Shown here piece after piece: positions 25,231 to 33,554 of a stretch of DNA of 64,000 nucleotides. The notes under the pieces were generated by a model that was given only the letters and a program-made list of their open reading frames with translations, made no database searches and had not been told where the DNA came from. This stretch comes from PALSA-505 sp036267135 (lineage in GTDB: Bacteria; Actinomycetota; Actinomycetes; Streptosporangiales; Streptosporangiaceae): the NCBI GenBank assembly GCA_036267135.1, contig DATAWQ010000063.1, positions 62,001-126,000 of the forward strand. The letters run 5' to 3'. The translations under genes and the position numbers were made by a program. The first letter of the stretch is position 1. Each line of letters starts with the position of its first letter.

Positions 25231-25983
25231 ATGACTGACGCATCCTCACTGGTGATCAGCGCGGCCGCGGCATTCGGTCTGGACGCGGCGATCTTGCGCC
25301 CGCTGGCTGGCAATTCGGGCTCGGCCTGGGATGCGGGTGAGCGGGTGCTGCGGGTCGGGCCGGGCCCGCGGATGGAGGCCGAGATCATGGCCGTGGCCCT
25401 GGCCGCTGGCGTGCTGCCAGTGCCACGGGTCATCGACCGGGTTGAGGTCGGGGATATGACCGCGGTCTTGCTGGAAAAGCTGCCCGGGGAGGATGCGGCG
25501 ACCGTGGCGTCGCGCACGCCCACGCTAGCGCGGGCCATCGGGCGGGCCTGCGGCGTCGTTCATGCCCAGCTCGCCGCGGTGCCCGCTCCGCCGGAACTGC
25601 CGCCCGCTGCTCAGGGTGGCGGCACTGGGGCGCGACTGCTGCACCTGGATCTGCATCCGTACAACATTCTGGTCAGCCCCGGCGCCGAGGTCACTGGGGT
25701 TCTCGACTGGGCGAACACCGCGGCTGGCGACCCGGCGCTGGACCGCGCCAGGTCCTGGTCGATCATGAACCTCGATCCAGCGGCCCGGGCGCGGCGGGCG
25801 GAGCCGCTATGGCGGGCCCTGACCGAAGGGTGGGCCGAAACTGGTACTTTCCCTACCATCCCGGCCACCGCCCGCGCCTGGGCGTGCCGGTTCATGCTCA
25901 CCGATCTCGCCCGGCGCTACTCCTCCCGCGACCTAGCCCACGTCCGCGACGCCCTCGGCCAAGCCGAAGCAGCCTGCCGGTAG
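25231..25983 (+). CDS. Phosphotransferase (aminoglycoside phosphotransferase/choline kinase fold)
   Basis: 250 residues from the ATG at 25231, with GAGG upstream; an ATG at 25222 is also in frame. The N-lobe is short (NSGSAWDAGERVLRVGPGPR, MEAEIMAVALAAG). The catalytic loop is LLHLDLHPYNILV, a good match to HxDxHxxN, and the metal loop is GVLDWANTAAGDP. Both are complete, unlike the phosphotransferase at 10974. Such enzymes phosphorylate aminoglycosides, macrolides, homoserine or other hydroxylated compounds. The target cannot be told. Confidence 0.82.
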   Translation: MTDASSLVISAAAAFGLDAAILRPLAGNSGSAWDAGERVLRVGPGPRMEAEIMAVALAAGVLPVPRVIDRVEVGDMTAVLLEKLPGEDAATVASRTPTLARAIGRACGVVHAQLAAVPAPPELPPAAQGGGTGARLLHLDLHPYNILVSPGAEVTGVLDWANTAAGDPALDRARSWSIMNLDPAARARRAEPLWRALTEGWAETGTFPTIPATARAWACRFMLTDLARRYSSRDLAHVRDALGQAEAACR

Positions 25984-26210
25984 TGAGGAACCGGCGCGAG
26001 CCCGCGCTTGGGAAGGACAGCAGCAAAGGCCACCATCACGCGTGGCGCGTCAACTTTGTCCTGATCGTAAGGATGACGCTGGGAAATCAGGCAGCGAAAC
26101 GCCTGAGGCAAGAATTCAATCAGTGGGGGCTATCGACACGGCGATAGACCATGCGGGAGACGGCGGGGTTGCCATTTCCAGCCGCGCCGCTGTAAAACCA
26201 TCACATGGAA

Positions 26211-26308
26211 TCTGGATAGAGCCGCTGAGCAGCTACCCGGAAACAGTGGCCACGGTAGCGGAATGGCACAGGGCGCGCTGGCCATCGCCCGACCAGGCCA
26301 CCGGGTAG
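26211..26308 (+). pseudogene. Possible N-terminal remnant of a GNAT acetyltransferase
   Basis: One frame reads WIEPLSSYPETVATVAEWHRARWP and then hits a stop at 26306, with no in-frame start codon. The pattern (an EPL strand, then a helix ending in AEWH..RW) is typical of the first 25 residues of one GNAT subfamily. Nothing else of that domain follows. The remaining 25984-26524 interval has no other gene I can support. Confidence 0.3.
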
Positions 26309-26524
26309 TTGGGCTGCGTTGAGTTCGCGGCCACGCCCACAGTGAGCCGACGCCGACTGGTCCTCCCCCGGCCCGGCGGCTGAGCCGTGCCCTGATGTGG
26401 CTGCTGGGGGCCGCGTCCGAACTGTTCCTTCTTCACCAGTGATCCCCCCTAGATCGTCCTCAGCACAGCGGCCAACCGGGCCCCACCCTGCGGGACGGCC
26501 AGGAGCGCGGCGCACAATGGGTAT

Positions 26525-27151
26525 GTGCGGCTGCCCGACTCTGCTCATGCGGCGCGTCCCTGGGTCATCAACCGGATCGCGCCGGACTTCAGGCTGCTCG
26601 ACGCCTGGGCCCTGCCGGTCGAAGGCGGCCGGGAGGACTTCGGGTCCTTCCTGGAGGCGATGACCGCCGTCGACCCGGTGACCGGCAGGAGGTCCGGCGG
26701 GTCAGCGGTCAGCGGCGCGCTGTTCCGGATCCGGCTGCGGCTGGGTCAATGGTTCGGCTGGGACGCCCCAGGCCGGAAGCTCCCGATCCCAGGCTGCCAG
26801 GAGACGACGCTGCGCGACCGCCTGCCCGATGATCTCAAGGACAGCGAGAACGCACTCGTGATCAACGAGCATATGCAGCGGGTCGCGGGCTTCGTCCCGG
26901 TGTACAGCACCGCCGACGAGGCGGCCGCCGAGATCTCGAACGGCACCGTGCACGGGGTGCTGCACCTCGGCTGGGTCGAGCAGGCCAACGGCCGGTACCG
27001 GGCGCAGATGGGTGTGTACGTCAAGCCCCGCGGCCGGACCGGCGAGGCCTACATGAAGCTGATCGCGCCCTTCCGCCACCTGATCGTCTATCCGGCGCTG
27101 ATGCGCCAGATCGGGCGCGCCTGGGACCAGCGCGTCAGCCGACCTGCTTAA
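26525..27151 (+). CDS. DUF2867 family protein
   Basis: 208 residues from the GTG at 26525. The sequence begins MRLPDSAHAARPWVIN, then IAPDFRLLDAWALPVEGG, and later LFRIRLRLGQWFGWD and MGVYVKPRGRTGEAYMKLIAPFRHLIVYPAL. This matches DUF2867, a START-like fold of unknown function found alone or after NAD(P)-binding domains. No catalytic residues are known. The carboxylesterase gene follows 79 bases downstream on the same strand, so co-transcription is possible. Confidence 0.75.
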   Translation: MRLPDSAHAARPWVINRIAPDFRLLDAWALPVEGGREDFGSFLEAMTAVDPVTGRRSGGSAVSGALFRIRLRLGQWFGWDAPGRKLPIPGCQETTLRDRLPDDLKDSENALVINEHMQRVAGFVPVYSTADEAAAEISNGTVHGVLHLGWVEQANGRYRAQMGVYVKPRGRTGEAYMKLIAPFRHLIVYPALMRQIGRAWDQRVSRPA

Positions 27152-27230
27152 AACCAGAAATCATCAACCTGAACGGCTGCGCCAGCAACCGGGTCAGGCC
27201 ACCCGCCGCGAGCCCACGGAAAGGACCGCG

Positions 27231-28832
27231 ATGACCGTCGCCCGCACCGCGGCAGGCCAGGTCCGCGGTGTCGAGATCGCCGACGGCGTCATCGGCTGGC
27301 GGGGCGTCCCCTACGCGGCGCCACCGGTGGGCCCGCTCCGGCTGCGGCCGCCGCAGCCGCCCGAGCCGTGGGCCGGTGCCCGCGACGCCAGCAGCCTGGT
27401 GGCGGTGGCCCTGCAGCCGCCGGGCGGATCGTTCGGCGAACTGACCGGCGGCCCGCCGCTCCCGCCCGCCGCCGAGGACTGCCTGTACCTCAACGTCACC
27501 GCGCCCGCCGGGGCCTCGGGCCGGCCGGTGCTGGTGTGGATCCATGGCGGCGGCTACCAGGCGGGCAGCGGCACCGACATGGCCGGGGACGGCGCGGCCT
27601 TCGCCCGCGACCACGGGCTGGTCGTGGTCACGTTCAACTACCGGCTCGGCGCGCTCGGCTTCCTGGACGTGCCGGGCGAGCGGCCCACCGGCGCCTGCGG
27701 CATGCACGATCAGATCGCCGCTTTGCGCTGGGTGCGGCAGAACGTCGCGGGCTTCGGTGGCGACCCGGGCCGGGTGACCGTGTACGGTCTGTCGGCCGGC
27801 GCGAAGTCCGTGGCCAACCTGCTGGCCTCGCCGCTGGCCCGTGGCCTGGTGCACCGGGCCGCGTCCTCCAGTGGCGGCGCCGACCATGTGGTCAGCCCGG
27901 AGCAGGGCGCCGCGGTGGCCGGCCGGTTCTTCCGCGCGCTCGGCGCCGCCGCCGACCGGGTGCGCGATGTGCCGGCCGCCGAGATGCTGGCCGCCCAGCA
28001 GGCGATGGCGGCCGGGCCGAAGGCGAGCTGGATCTGGCGGCCGACCGTGGACGGGGTGGCGCTCACCAGGTGGCCGCTGGCGGCCATCGCGGCCGGCGCC
28101 GCCGCCGGGATACCTCTGCTGGCCCAGACCTGCGCCCGCGAGGCAGGGATGTACCAGCTCCTGGAGCACGACGCGCCCGACCAGGCCGACCGGGTGCTGG
28201 CCGGTTACTTCGGCGCGGAGGTCCGGGACCGGATCCTGGCCGCGTACGCGCGGAACCGGCCCGAGCTGGCGGGCAACCCGAGGGCGCTGCGGGCCGCAGT
28301 GATGACCGACGAGCGCTACGGCATCCCCACCACCCGGCTGGCCGACGCGCAGAGCGGGCATGCTCCGGTGTGGCGGTCACGCTACGACGGGCCGTTCACC
28401 GGGCTGCCCGACCCGCTGCCGCGCAACCTCGAACCACTGGTCCCGGTGCTGCGCGCGGTCCACGGCAGCGACGGGAGCGGCGTCTGGCGGGGCGGTTCCG
28501 GTCTGGCCGGGCGGCTGCACGCTGCCTGGGGCGCCTTCGCACTCGGCGGCGAGCCGGGCCAGGCCGCCCCGGATGGGGCCGCCCCGGATGGGGCCGCCCC
28601 GGACGAGGCTGCCCCGGACGGCGCTTCCCCGGACGGGGCCTCCCCCGGCGGCGCCTTCCCCGGTGGCGAGCCGCTGAAGTGGCCTCGGTACGACGCCACC
28701 AGGCGCCCGACGATGATCTTCGATCCGGCGGGCCCGTACCTGGCCGACGACCCGAACGGGGCCGAACGCGCGGCCTGGGACGGGCTCACCTGGTCGCCGG
28801 GCACCTGGTGGGAGTTCGACGGCGTGAGCTGA
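27231..28832 (+). CDS. Type-B carboxylesterase
   Basis: 533 residues from the ATG at 27231. The alpha/beta-hydrolase markers of the carboxylesterase type-B group are present: EDCLYLNV (82-89), the oxyanion HGGGY (105-109) and YGLSAGA with nucleophile Ser188. A VHGSDG segment probably supplies the catalytic His. No signal peptide is visible, so it is likely cytoplasmic. Near the C-terminus (28560-28670) seven five-residue units such as AAPDG and ASPDG form a linker encoded by a 15-bp tandem repeat. The substrate would be a short or aromatic ester; no pathway partners are nearby. Confidence 0.87.
   Translation: MTVARTAAGQVRGVEIADGVIGWRGVPYAAPPVGPLRLRPPQPPEPWAGARDASSLVAVALQPPGGSFGELTGGPPLPPAAEDCLYLNVTAPAGASGRPVLVWIHGGGYQAGSGTDMAGDGAAFARDHGLVVVTFNYRLGALGFLDVPGERPTGACGMHDQIAALRWVRQNVAGFGGDPGRVTVYGLSAGAKSVANLLASPLARGLVHRAASSSGGADHVVSPEQGAAVAGRFFRALGAAADRVRDVPAAEMLAAQQAMAAGPKASWIWRPTVDGVALTRWPLAAIAAGAAAGIPLLAQTCAREAGMYQLLEHDAPDQADRVLAGYFGAEVRDRILAAYARNRPELAGNPRALRAAVMTDERYGIPTTRLADAQSGHAPVWRSRYDGPFTGLPDPLPRNLEPLVPVLRAVHGSDGSGVWRGGSGLAGRLHAAWGAFALGGEPGQAAPDGAAPDGAAPDEAAPDGASPDGASPGGAFPGGEPLKWPRYDATRRPTMIFDPAGPYLADDPNGAERAAWDGLTWSPGTWWEFDGVS
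28563..28670 (+). repeat. 15-bp tandem repeat inside the carboxylesterase gene
   Basis: About seven imperfect copies of a 15-bp unit (gccgccccggatggg type) encode AAPDG/ASPDG-like pentads. The repeat keeps the frame, so copy-number change would only alter the linker length. Confidence 0.75.
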
Positions 28833-28837
28833 GCTGG

Positions 28838-30316
28838 TTACCCGACGGTCCAGTTCTCGCTCGGGCTGCCGTTGCAGGTATAGATGTCCACCACCGAGTA
28901 CGGCGCGGTCGAGCCGCCGGCCACGCTCAGGCACAGGCCCGAGTTGTTCCCGGTGATCGTGCCGTTCGAATTCACCGTCCAGTACTCGCTGGCGCTGCCG
29001 TTGCAGGTGTAGATCTCCACCGCCGACTTGGGCGCGGTGGCACCGCCGGACACGCTCAGGCAGAGCCCCGAGTGGTCGCCGGTGATCGTGCCGTCGGTGT
29101 TCACCGTCCAGTTCTCGCTCGGGCTGCCGTTGCAGGTGTAGATGTCGGCCGTGGCCTTCGGCGCGGTCGAGGCGCCGGACACGCTCAGGCACAGGCCCGA
29201 GTAGTTGCCGGTGATCGTGGTTCCGCCGCTGCCGGACGAGCCGCTGGTGAAGGGCTCGAACTTGTTGCTGAAGTACCAGGTCGGCTGCGAGATGCCGGAG
29301 CAGGTGTCGCTGCCCTTGGTGCCGGGGCAGCCGCCGTTGTCCCGCTGCAGCGCCCAGAACGACAGCGTGCTGATCCCCTCGCTCTGCGCCCAGTTCAGCA
29401 CCGTGGTCGCGTCGGCCTCGGTGAACGTCTCGTCCGCGCCGTAGTCGTCGATTCCGGGCATCTCGGTAATGCCGACCATGCCCCACAACTGGGCCGAGCT
29501 GTCGCTGGGGTACAGCGACTTGAGCTGGCTGACCAGGTCTTCGCCCGCGGTCTCGGTATCGGTGGCCATCTCCTGCTTGGTCCCGATGTAGTAGTCGAAC
29601 GTCATCAGGTTCACCACGCTGACCGTGGCCCCGTCGGTCTTCGCGTTCTTCAGCACCGAGATCTCGTCGGACTCCAGGCCGTCGGTGTCGCTGGGCATCG
29701 TGTAGGAGAACTGGATGCTGCGCCCGTTGGACGCGGCCCACGACTCAACCTGGGCCACCGCCTCGTTGCGCCGGTTGATCCCGGCGGTGTTGTTCAGCGA
29801 ATCGCCCTCGATGTCGAGGTCGATCCTGGAGATGTTGTAGGTCGTGATCACGTTCTCGTAGACCTTGGCGATCGAGCTCACGTTCGTGCAGCTATCGGCG
29901 ATGTCGGTGCCGCTGTTGTCCGCGGACGCCCCGCCGAAGGACGGGATCACGTTGCCGCCGTCGGACTGGATCGTGGAGATGTCGCTGCCGAAGTTGGCGG
30001 CGGTCAGCGGCGTGCTGGTGTCGCCGTTCCAGTACGCGGTGCACGAGCCGGAACTGGCGGTCTGGATGAAGGCGAACGTCAGGTACTTGGCCCCGGATTG
30101 CTGCGACAAGGTGACCGGGTTGTCGCCGTTGTAGGCCTCGAAGTAGGGCGCGAACACATGAGTGGGCAGCGGCCCGGCCTGCGCGTAGGCCGGGCCACTG
30201 GCCACGATCGCGGTCAGGCCGGCCGCGGCCGCCGCCGTGGTGAGGACGGCCACGGCGGCCTGAATCTGGATCCGCCGTCGCTGGGCGGGGAGGAAAGACG
30301 TGCTGCGTCGTCTCAT
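28838..30316 (-). CDS. Secreted GH18 chitinase-like protein with three ricin B-type repeats
   Basis: 492 residues from the ATG at 30316, with GGAG ten bases upstream. Residues 1-45 are a signal peptide ending in AYA. The GH18 barrel carries RIDLDIEG with Asp166, Asp168 and Glu170 as the DxDxE catalytic motif. A glycine/serine linker near 365 leads to three 42-43-residue repeats, each with SGLCLSV, TAP and IYTCNGS-SE-WTV, forming a ricin-type beta-trefoil that binds sugars. It probably cleaves chitin or related GlcNAc polymers outside the cell. An AT-rich near-palindrome upstream may be its operator. Confidence 0.88.
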   Translation of the reverse strand: MRRRSTSFLPAQRRRIQIQAAVAVLTTAAAAAGLTAIVASGPAYAQAGPLPTHVFAPYFEAYNGDNPVTLSQQSGAKYLTFAFIQTASSGSCTAYWNGDTSTPLTAANFGSDISTIQSDGGNVIPSFGGASADNSGTDIADSCTNVSSIAKVYENVITTYNISRIDLDIEGDSLNNTAGINRRNEAVAQVESWAASNGRSIQFSYTMPSDTDGLESDEISVLKNAKTDGATVSVVNLMTFDYYIGTKQEMATDTETAGEDLVSQLKSLYPSDSSAQLWGMVGITEMPGIDDYGADETFTEADATTVLNWAQSEGISTLSFWALQRDNGGCPGTKGSDTCSGISQPTWYFSNKFEPFTSGSSGSGGTTITGNYSGLCLSVSGASTAPKATADIYTCNGSPSENWTVNTDGTITGDHSGLCLSVSGGATAPKSAVEIYTCNGSASEYWTVNSNGTITGNNSGLCLSVAGGSTAPYSVVDIYTCNGSPSENWTVG

Positions 30317-30344
30317 GCGGGGTCTCCGGGGGCCAGGATGTATG

Positions 30345-30361
30345 TTAGGAAACTTTCTTAT
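30345..30361. promoter_or_regulatory. AT-rich near-palindrome upstream of the chitinase gene
   Basis: TTAGGAAACTTTCTTAT is nearly symmetrical (six of eight pairs) and lies about 30 bases before the chitinase start. It stands out from its GC-rich surroundings. It could bind a sugar-responsive repressor or be part of the promoter. Confidence 0.4.
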
Positions 30362-30518
30362 TAGTTGTGATAGACCTTTGCACCCCGGCCGTCAAGACCC
30401 TGCCCCCGCCGGGCACAGCGGAGCCGATGACTGTGAAGGGTCGCGGTCGTTCCAGCGACCAGAATCCTTCGCCTTGAGACCGATCACCCGTGCGACCGCC
30501 AGAACTCCATCACTGGGA

Positions 30519-30550
30519 AGGATCCTGGTCGTTTCAGCGACCAGGATCCT
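30519..30550. terminator. Hairpin, 13-bp perfect stem, with a decayed copy upstream
   Basis: AGGATCCTGGTCG (30519-30531) pairs with CGACCAGGATCCT (30538-30550) around TTTCAG. It sits 37 bases past the stop of the minus-strand peroxiredoxin gene. A related, less perfect hairpin (GGTCGTTCCAGCGACC, about 30449-30464) lies 80 bases further, suggesting a duplication. Confidence 0.65.
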
Positions 30551-30586
30551 CCACGTTGACGGGGCGCCGACCGGTGGCCGCTGTGG

Positions 30587-31249
30587 TCAGGCGAGCAGCG
30601 CCTTGACCGCGTCGATGATCTCCGGCGGCTCGGAGCGGGTGGTGTAGTCGGGATGCACGTCGATCCAGCGGATGGCGCCGTGGGCGTCGACCAGAACCGT
30701 GGTGGGCATGGGCAGGGTGGCGGTGCCGTCGGCGTTGACCTCGGTGAGGTCCAGGCCGAGCTTGCCCTGGGCGGCGCGGGCGGCGTCGCTCGGCGTGGTG
30801 AGAATGCCGAGCCGGCCGGCGATCTGGTTGCCGGGGTCCGACAGCACCGAGTAGGTCAGCTCGTTGGTCTCCTGCATGCTCAGCGAGCCGTCCGGCTTCT
30901 GCGGGCTGACCGCGATCAGCGCGATGCCTCTGGCCTCCAGGTCCGGCACCAGCTCGCGCTGGTAGGTGCGCAGGGTGAGGTTGCAGTAGGGGCACCAGGC
31001 GCCGCGGTAGAACACGACGACGGCGTCGCGCCCGGCGCGGGCCTGGGTGAGCGTGGTGGGCCGGCCCTCGGCGTCGAGCAACTGGCCGTCGGGCATGGGC
31101 GCACCGGGCGCCAGGACGCCGGCGGGCGGGCCGGCCTCGGCGAGGCGCCGCTGTTCGGCGGTGAAGGCCTCGATGACGTCGGTGGGGGCCTGGGTGGCGA
31201 ACTGGGCGGCCAGCGCCGCGGCCTGTTCGGCGATCGTCTGGTTGGTCAC
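30587..31249 (-). CDS. AhpC/TSA-type peroxiredoxin or thioredoxin-like protein
   Basis: 220 residues from the GTG at 31249, with AAGGGA six bases upstream. The thioredoxin-fold core has VVVFYRGAWCPYCNLTL, with the CxxC pair Cys86/Cys89 at the peroxidatic position, then VSPQKPDGSLSMQE, and a PMPTTVLVD strand with the cis-Pro. An N-terminal helical extension of about 45 residues precedes the domain. Relatives reduce peroxides or act as thiol-disulfide reductases. A TetR gene is divergent, with two inverted repeats in the 88-base gap, so expression is probably controlled by that repressor. Confidence 0.82.
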   Translation of the reverse strand: MTNQTIAEQAAALAAQFATQAPTDVIEAFTAEQRRLAEAGPPAGVLAPGAPMPDGQLLDAEGRPTTLTQARAGRDAVVVFYRGAWCPYCNLTLRTYQRELVPDLEARGIALIAVSPQKPDGSLSMQETNELTYSVLSDPGNQIAGRLGILTTPSDAARAAQGKLGLDLTEVNADGTATLPMPTTVLVDAHGAIRWIDVHPDYTTRSEPPEIIDAVKALLA

Positions 31250-31266
31250 GCGAGTTCCCTTCAGAT

Positions 31267-31321
31267 TGGAGCTAGCGCTCCATTCTTAACCATCGAGTTC
31301 TGGAGTGTCAACTCCAGAACT
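31267..31321. promoter_or_regulatory. Two inverted repeats in the peroxiredoxin/TetR gap: probable operators
   Basis: TGGAGCTAGCGCTCCA (31267-31282) is a 6-bp palindrome with a 4-base centre. AGTTCTGGAGT-GTCA-ACTCCAGAACT (31296-31321) has 11-bp perfect arms. Both contain TGGAG/CTCCA half-sites and are 29 bases apart. They overlap the only AT-richer sequence between the two starts, so binding would block both promoters. Confidence 0.65.
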
Positions 31322-31337
31322 TGGGTAGCCTGATCGC

Positions 31338-31967
31338 GTGTCTTCCACCGAACCGGCCCAGCGGCTGACCCGTAAGGGCCAGGCCACCAGGGACAGGATC
31401 GTGGCCGCGGCGGCCCGGCTGGTGTTCGAGCGCGGGGTGGCCGGCACCTCCACCGACGACGTGCAGGCCGCGGCCGGGGTGAGCGCGTCGCAGCTCTACC
31501 ACTACTTCGCCGACAAGCGGGCGCTGATCCGGGCCGTGATCGCGGCCACCATCGACACGGTGCTCGGCGCGCAGATGCCGCAGCTCGGCCGGCTGGACAG
31601 CCTCGACGGGCTGCGGGCCTGGAGCGAGGCCATCGTGGACCTGAAGAGCCAGCAGGATTACCAGGGCGGCTGCCCGATCGGCTCGCTGGTCAGCGAGCTC
31701 GCCGACGACTGGCCCGAGGCCCGCGCCGACCTGGCCGACGGCTACGCCCGCTGGGAGGCGGCCATCGGTGAGGGGCTCCGCGCCATGCACGCTCGCGGCG
31801 AGCTGGCCGTCGGCGCGGACCCGGACCAGCTGGCCTTGGCCACGCTGACCGCGCTGCAGGGCGGGCTGCTGCTCACCCAGGCCCGGCACGACACCGTGGC
31901 GCTCGAAGCGGTGATGGACGCCATGCTGGGCCACATAGCGTCGCTGGTCACGCCGGGCTCAGGCTGA
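31338..31967 (+). CDS. TetR family transcriptional regulator
   Basis: 209 residues from the GTG at 31338. The helix-turn-helix is complete (RDRIVAAAARLVFERGV, TSTDDVQAAAGVSASQLYHYF). The ligand-binding domain has DYQGGCPIGSLVSELAD and ALQGGLLLTQARHD, typical of the LmrA/YxaF-like group. It is divergent from the peroxiredoxin gene across two TGGAG-type inverted repeats. Control of redox stress or of a reactive metabolite is inferred from its neighbour. The next genes are convergent. Confidence 0.88.
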   Translation: MSSTEPAQRLTRKGQATRDRIVAAAARLVFERGVAGTSTDDVQAAAGVSASQLYHYFADKRALIRAVIAATIDTVLGAQMPQLGRLDSLDGLRAWSEAIVDLKSQQDYQGGCPIGSLVSELADDWPEARADLADGYARWEAAIGEGLRAMHARGELAVGADPDQLALATLTALQGGLLLTQARHDTVALEAVMDAMLGHIASLVTPGSG

Positions 31968-31978
31968 GGTCGCCGCCG

Positions 31979-32112
31979 CCGGGGCCGGTGCGGCCGGTGC
32001 GGGCGGGGCCGGGGTGGGGTGGGCGGTGCCGCCGGGGCCGGGGTGGGCGGTGCGGGCGGGGCCGGGGTGGGCGATGCGGGCGGTGCGGGCGGTGCGGGCG
32101 GGGCCGCGGCGG
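31979..32112. repeat. GC-rich imperfect tandem repeat between convergent genes
   Basis: Copies of a GGGCGGGGCCGGGGTGGGC-like unit and of GCGGTGCGG run through this stretch. It lies between the stops of the TetR and GNAT genes and encodes nothing recognisable. It may have arisen by slippage and could act as a transcription barrier. Confidence 0.6.
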
Positions 32113-32113
32113 G

Positions 32114-32734
32114 CTAGGCGCGGGCGGCGGCCAGCAGTCGGGCGGCGGCGCTGGCCGGGAACTCCTCGCGGCGCAGCACCCAGCGCCAGTCGACGCCGGT
32201 GTCGCCGGGGGCCTCGCGCTCGTCCGGCGTGGCGTCCACGTGGGTGTAGCCGAGCTTGGCCGGGACGGCGCCGCTGGCCACGTTGGCCTGGTCGTGGTGG
32301 ATCTCCACGCTGCCCACCTGCGGCACGGCCAGCGCCGCCTCGGTGATCAGGGCCGCGGCCAGGGTGGCCACGCCCCGGCGGATATGCCTGACGTCCACCC
32401 AGTAGCCGATCTCGAGCGCGCCCGGGGCCAGCCGGGCGTGCAGGCCGCACACACCCAGGAACTGGCCGCCCCGGTCGCGGATCACGTAGCTGGCGTCGGT
32501 GACCGGCTCGTCTTGCGCGGCCAGGGAGTTACGGATCGCGAACTCCTCGGCGTCGGCCAAGTCGTAGCTGTCGGTCGCCCACGGCATCCACCGCTTGATG
32601 TGCTCGAGGGAGGCACGCGCGGCCTCGTACACGTCGGCGGCGTCGTCGCGGCGCACGCGGCGGCAGACGAGCCAGCCCGCTTCGGTCGCGGGCGGCGGGC
32701 AGAACCGGAACTCGGCCTGGGCATCGGTGGGCAT
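32114..32734 (-). CDS. GNAT acetyltransferase (RimJ/RimL-like)
   Basis: 206 residues from the ATG at 32734. The fold is that of ribosomal-protein-type acetyltransferases: VCRRVRRDDAADVYEA, LGVCGLHARLAPGALEIGYWVD and the acetyl-CoA loop RHIRRGVATLAAALI, followed by VEIHHDQANVAS and LGYTHVD. All elements are in the usual order and length. The acceptor could be a protein N-terminus or a small amine. It converges on the TetR gene and is divergent from the P-loop kinase gene 87 bases away. Confidence 0.83.
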   Translation of the reverse strand: MPTDAQAEFRFCPPPATEAGWLVCRRVRRDDAADVYEAARASLEHIKRWMPWATDSYDLADAEEFAIRNSLAAQDEPVTDASYVIRDRGGQFLGVCGLHARLAPGALEIGYWVDVRHIRRGVATLAAALITEAALAVPQVGSVEIHHDQANVASGAVPAKLGYTHVDATPDEREAPGDTGVDWRWVLRREEFPASAAARLLAAARA

Positions 32735-32821
32735 GCTTCATCCTCCGGACGGCCGCCCCCTGAGGCAAGCCGATATCGGGTTGGAGCGGATGCCGGTTGC
32801 GGGCCCCCGTACGATCGCCGT

Positions 32822-33349
32822 GTGGCGAACAGGATCCTGGTGTACGGGGTGACCGGATCCGGCAAGACCACGATGGCCAGGCACATCGCGGAGCGGACCG
32901 GGCTGCCGTGGCATTCGGTGGACGACCTGACCTGGGAACCGGGCTGGACGCCCGTGCCCGAGGACGAGCAGCGGCGGCGGATCGCCGCGATCTGCGCCGG
33001 GGAGCGCTGGATCCTGGACACGGCCTACGGCGTGTGGCGGGAGATCCCGCTGGCGCGGGCCGAGTTGATCGTGGCGCTGGACTACCCACGCCGGGTCTCA
33101 CTCGGGCGGCTCTTGTGGCGGACGCTGCGGCGGTCCGTGGACCGCAAGCCGATCTGCAACGGCAACATCGAGACGATCCGGCTGGCGTTCTCGCGCGACT
33201 CGATCATCGCGTGGCACTTCAGGTCGTTCGCCTCCAAGCGGGCCCGGATACGGGCCTGGGCGGCCGATCCGCCGGGGGCCGCGGTGGTGCGGCTGACCTC
33301 GCCCGGGGCTGCCCGGCGCTGGCTGGCCACGCTTCGCAACTCTGAGTAG
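32822..33349 (+). CDS. P-loop kinase (adenylate kinase/FlaR-like)
   Basis: 175 residues from the GTG at 32822; longer frames upstream are antisense to the GNAT gene. The Walker A motif is GVTGSGKTT (8-16). HSVDDLTWEPGW, WILDTAYGVW and LIVALDYPRRVSLGRLLWRT follow the pattern of topology-modulation or adenylate-kinase-related small kinases, with a basic lid region containing several arginines. These proteins phosphorylate nucleotides or other small substrates. The true substrate is unknown. No ribosome binding site is evident. Confidence 0.78.
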   Translation: MANRILVYGVTGSGKTTMARHIAERTGLPWHSVDDLTWEPGWTPVPEDEQRRRIAAICAGERWILDTAYGVWREIPLARAELIVALDYPRRVSLGRLLWRTLRRSVDRKPICNGNIETIRLAFSRDSIIAWHFRSFASKRARIRAWAADPPGAAVVRLTSPGAARRWLATLRNSE

Positions 33350-33554
33350 TCGACCGGATCGATACTGTTGCCCTAATTTGCCTGCATATTGCTTTCGGAC
33401 ATTTGCATACGTATCCCGGAAAGGCCTGTCACCTGGCCAATCGCGGGGCACCATGGGCCCAGATCCCCGAATACACCCCCATGGCAGGCGGGGCCGGGCC
33501 GAGCGAGAACGCCGGGCCGGGCGGCCGCAGGCCTAACCCCCTTGCGAGGCTGCG

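Noticed and set aside
27368..30364. A 998-codon open frame on the plus strand
   Set aside because: It crosses the esterase gene in a wrong frame and runs antisense through the chitinase gene; composition is Arg/Gly/Pro-rich without any motif.
31979..32112. CRISPR-like regular repeats
   Set aside because: Units are adjacent and imperfect with no unique spacers, and no cas genes are present. The same holds for 28563-28670.
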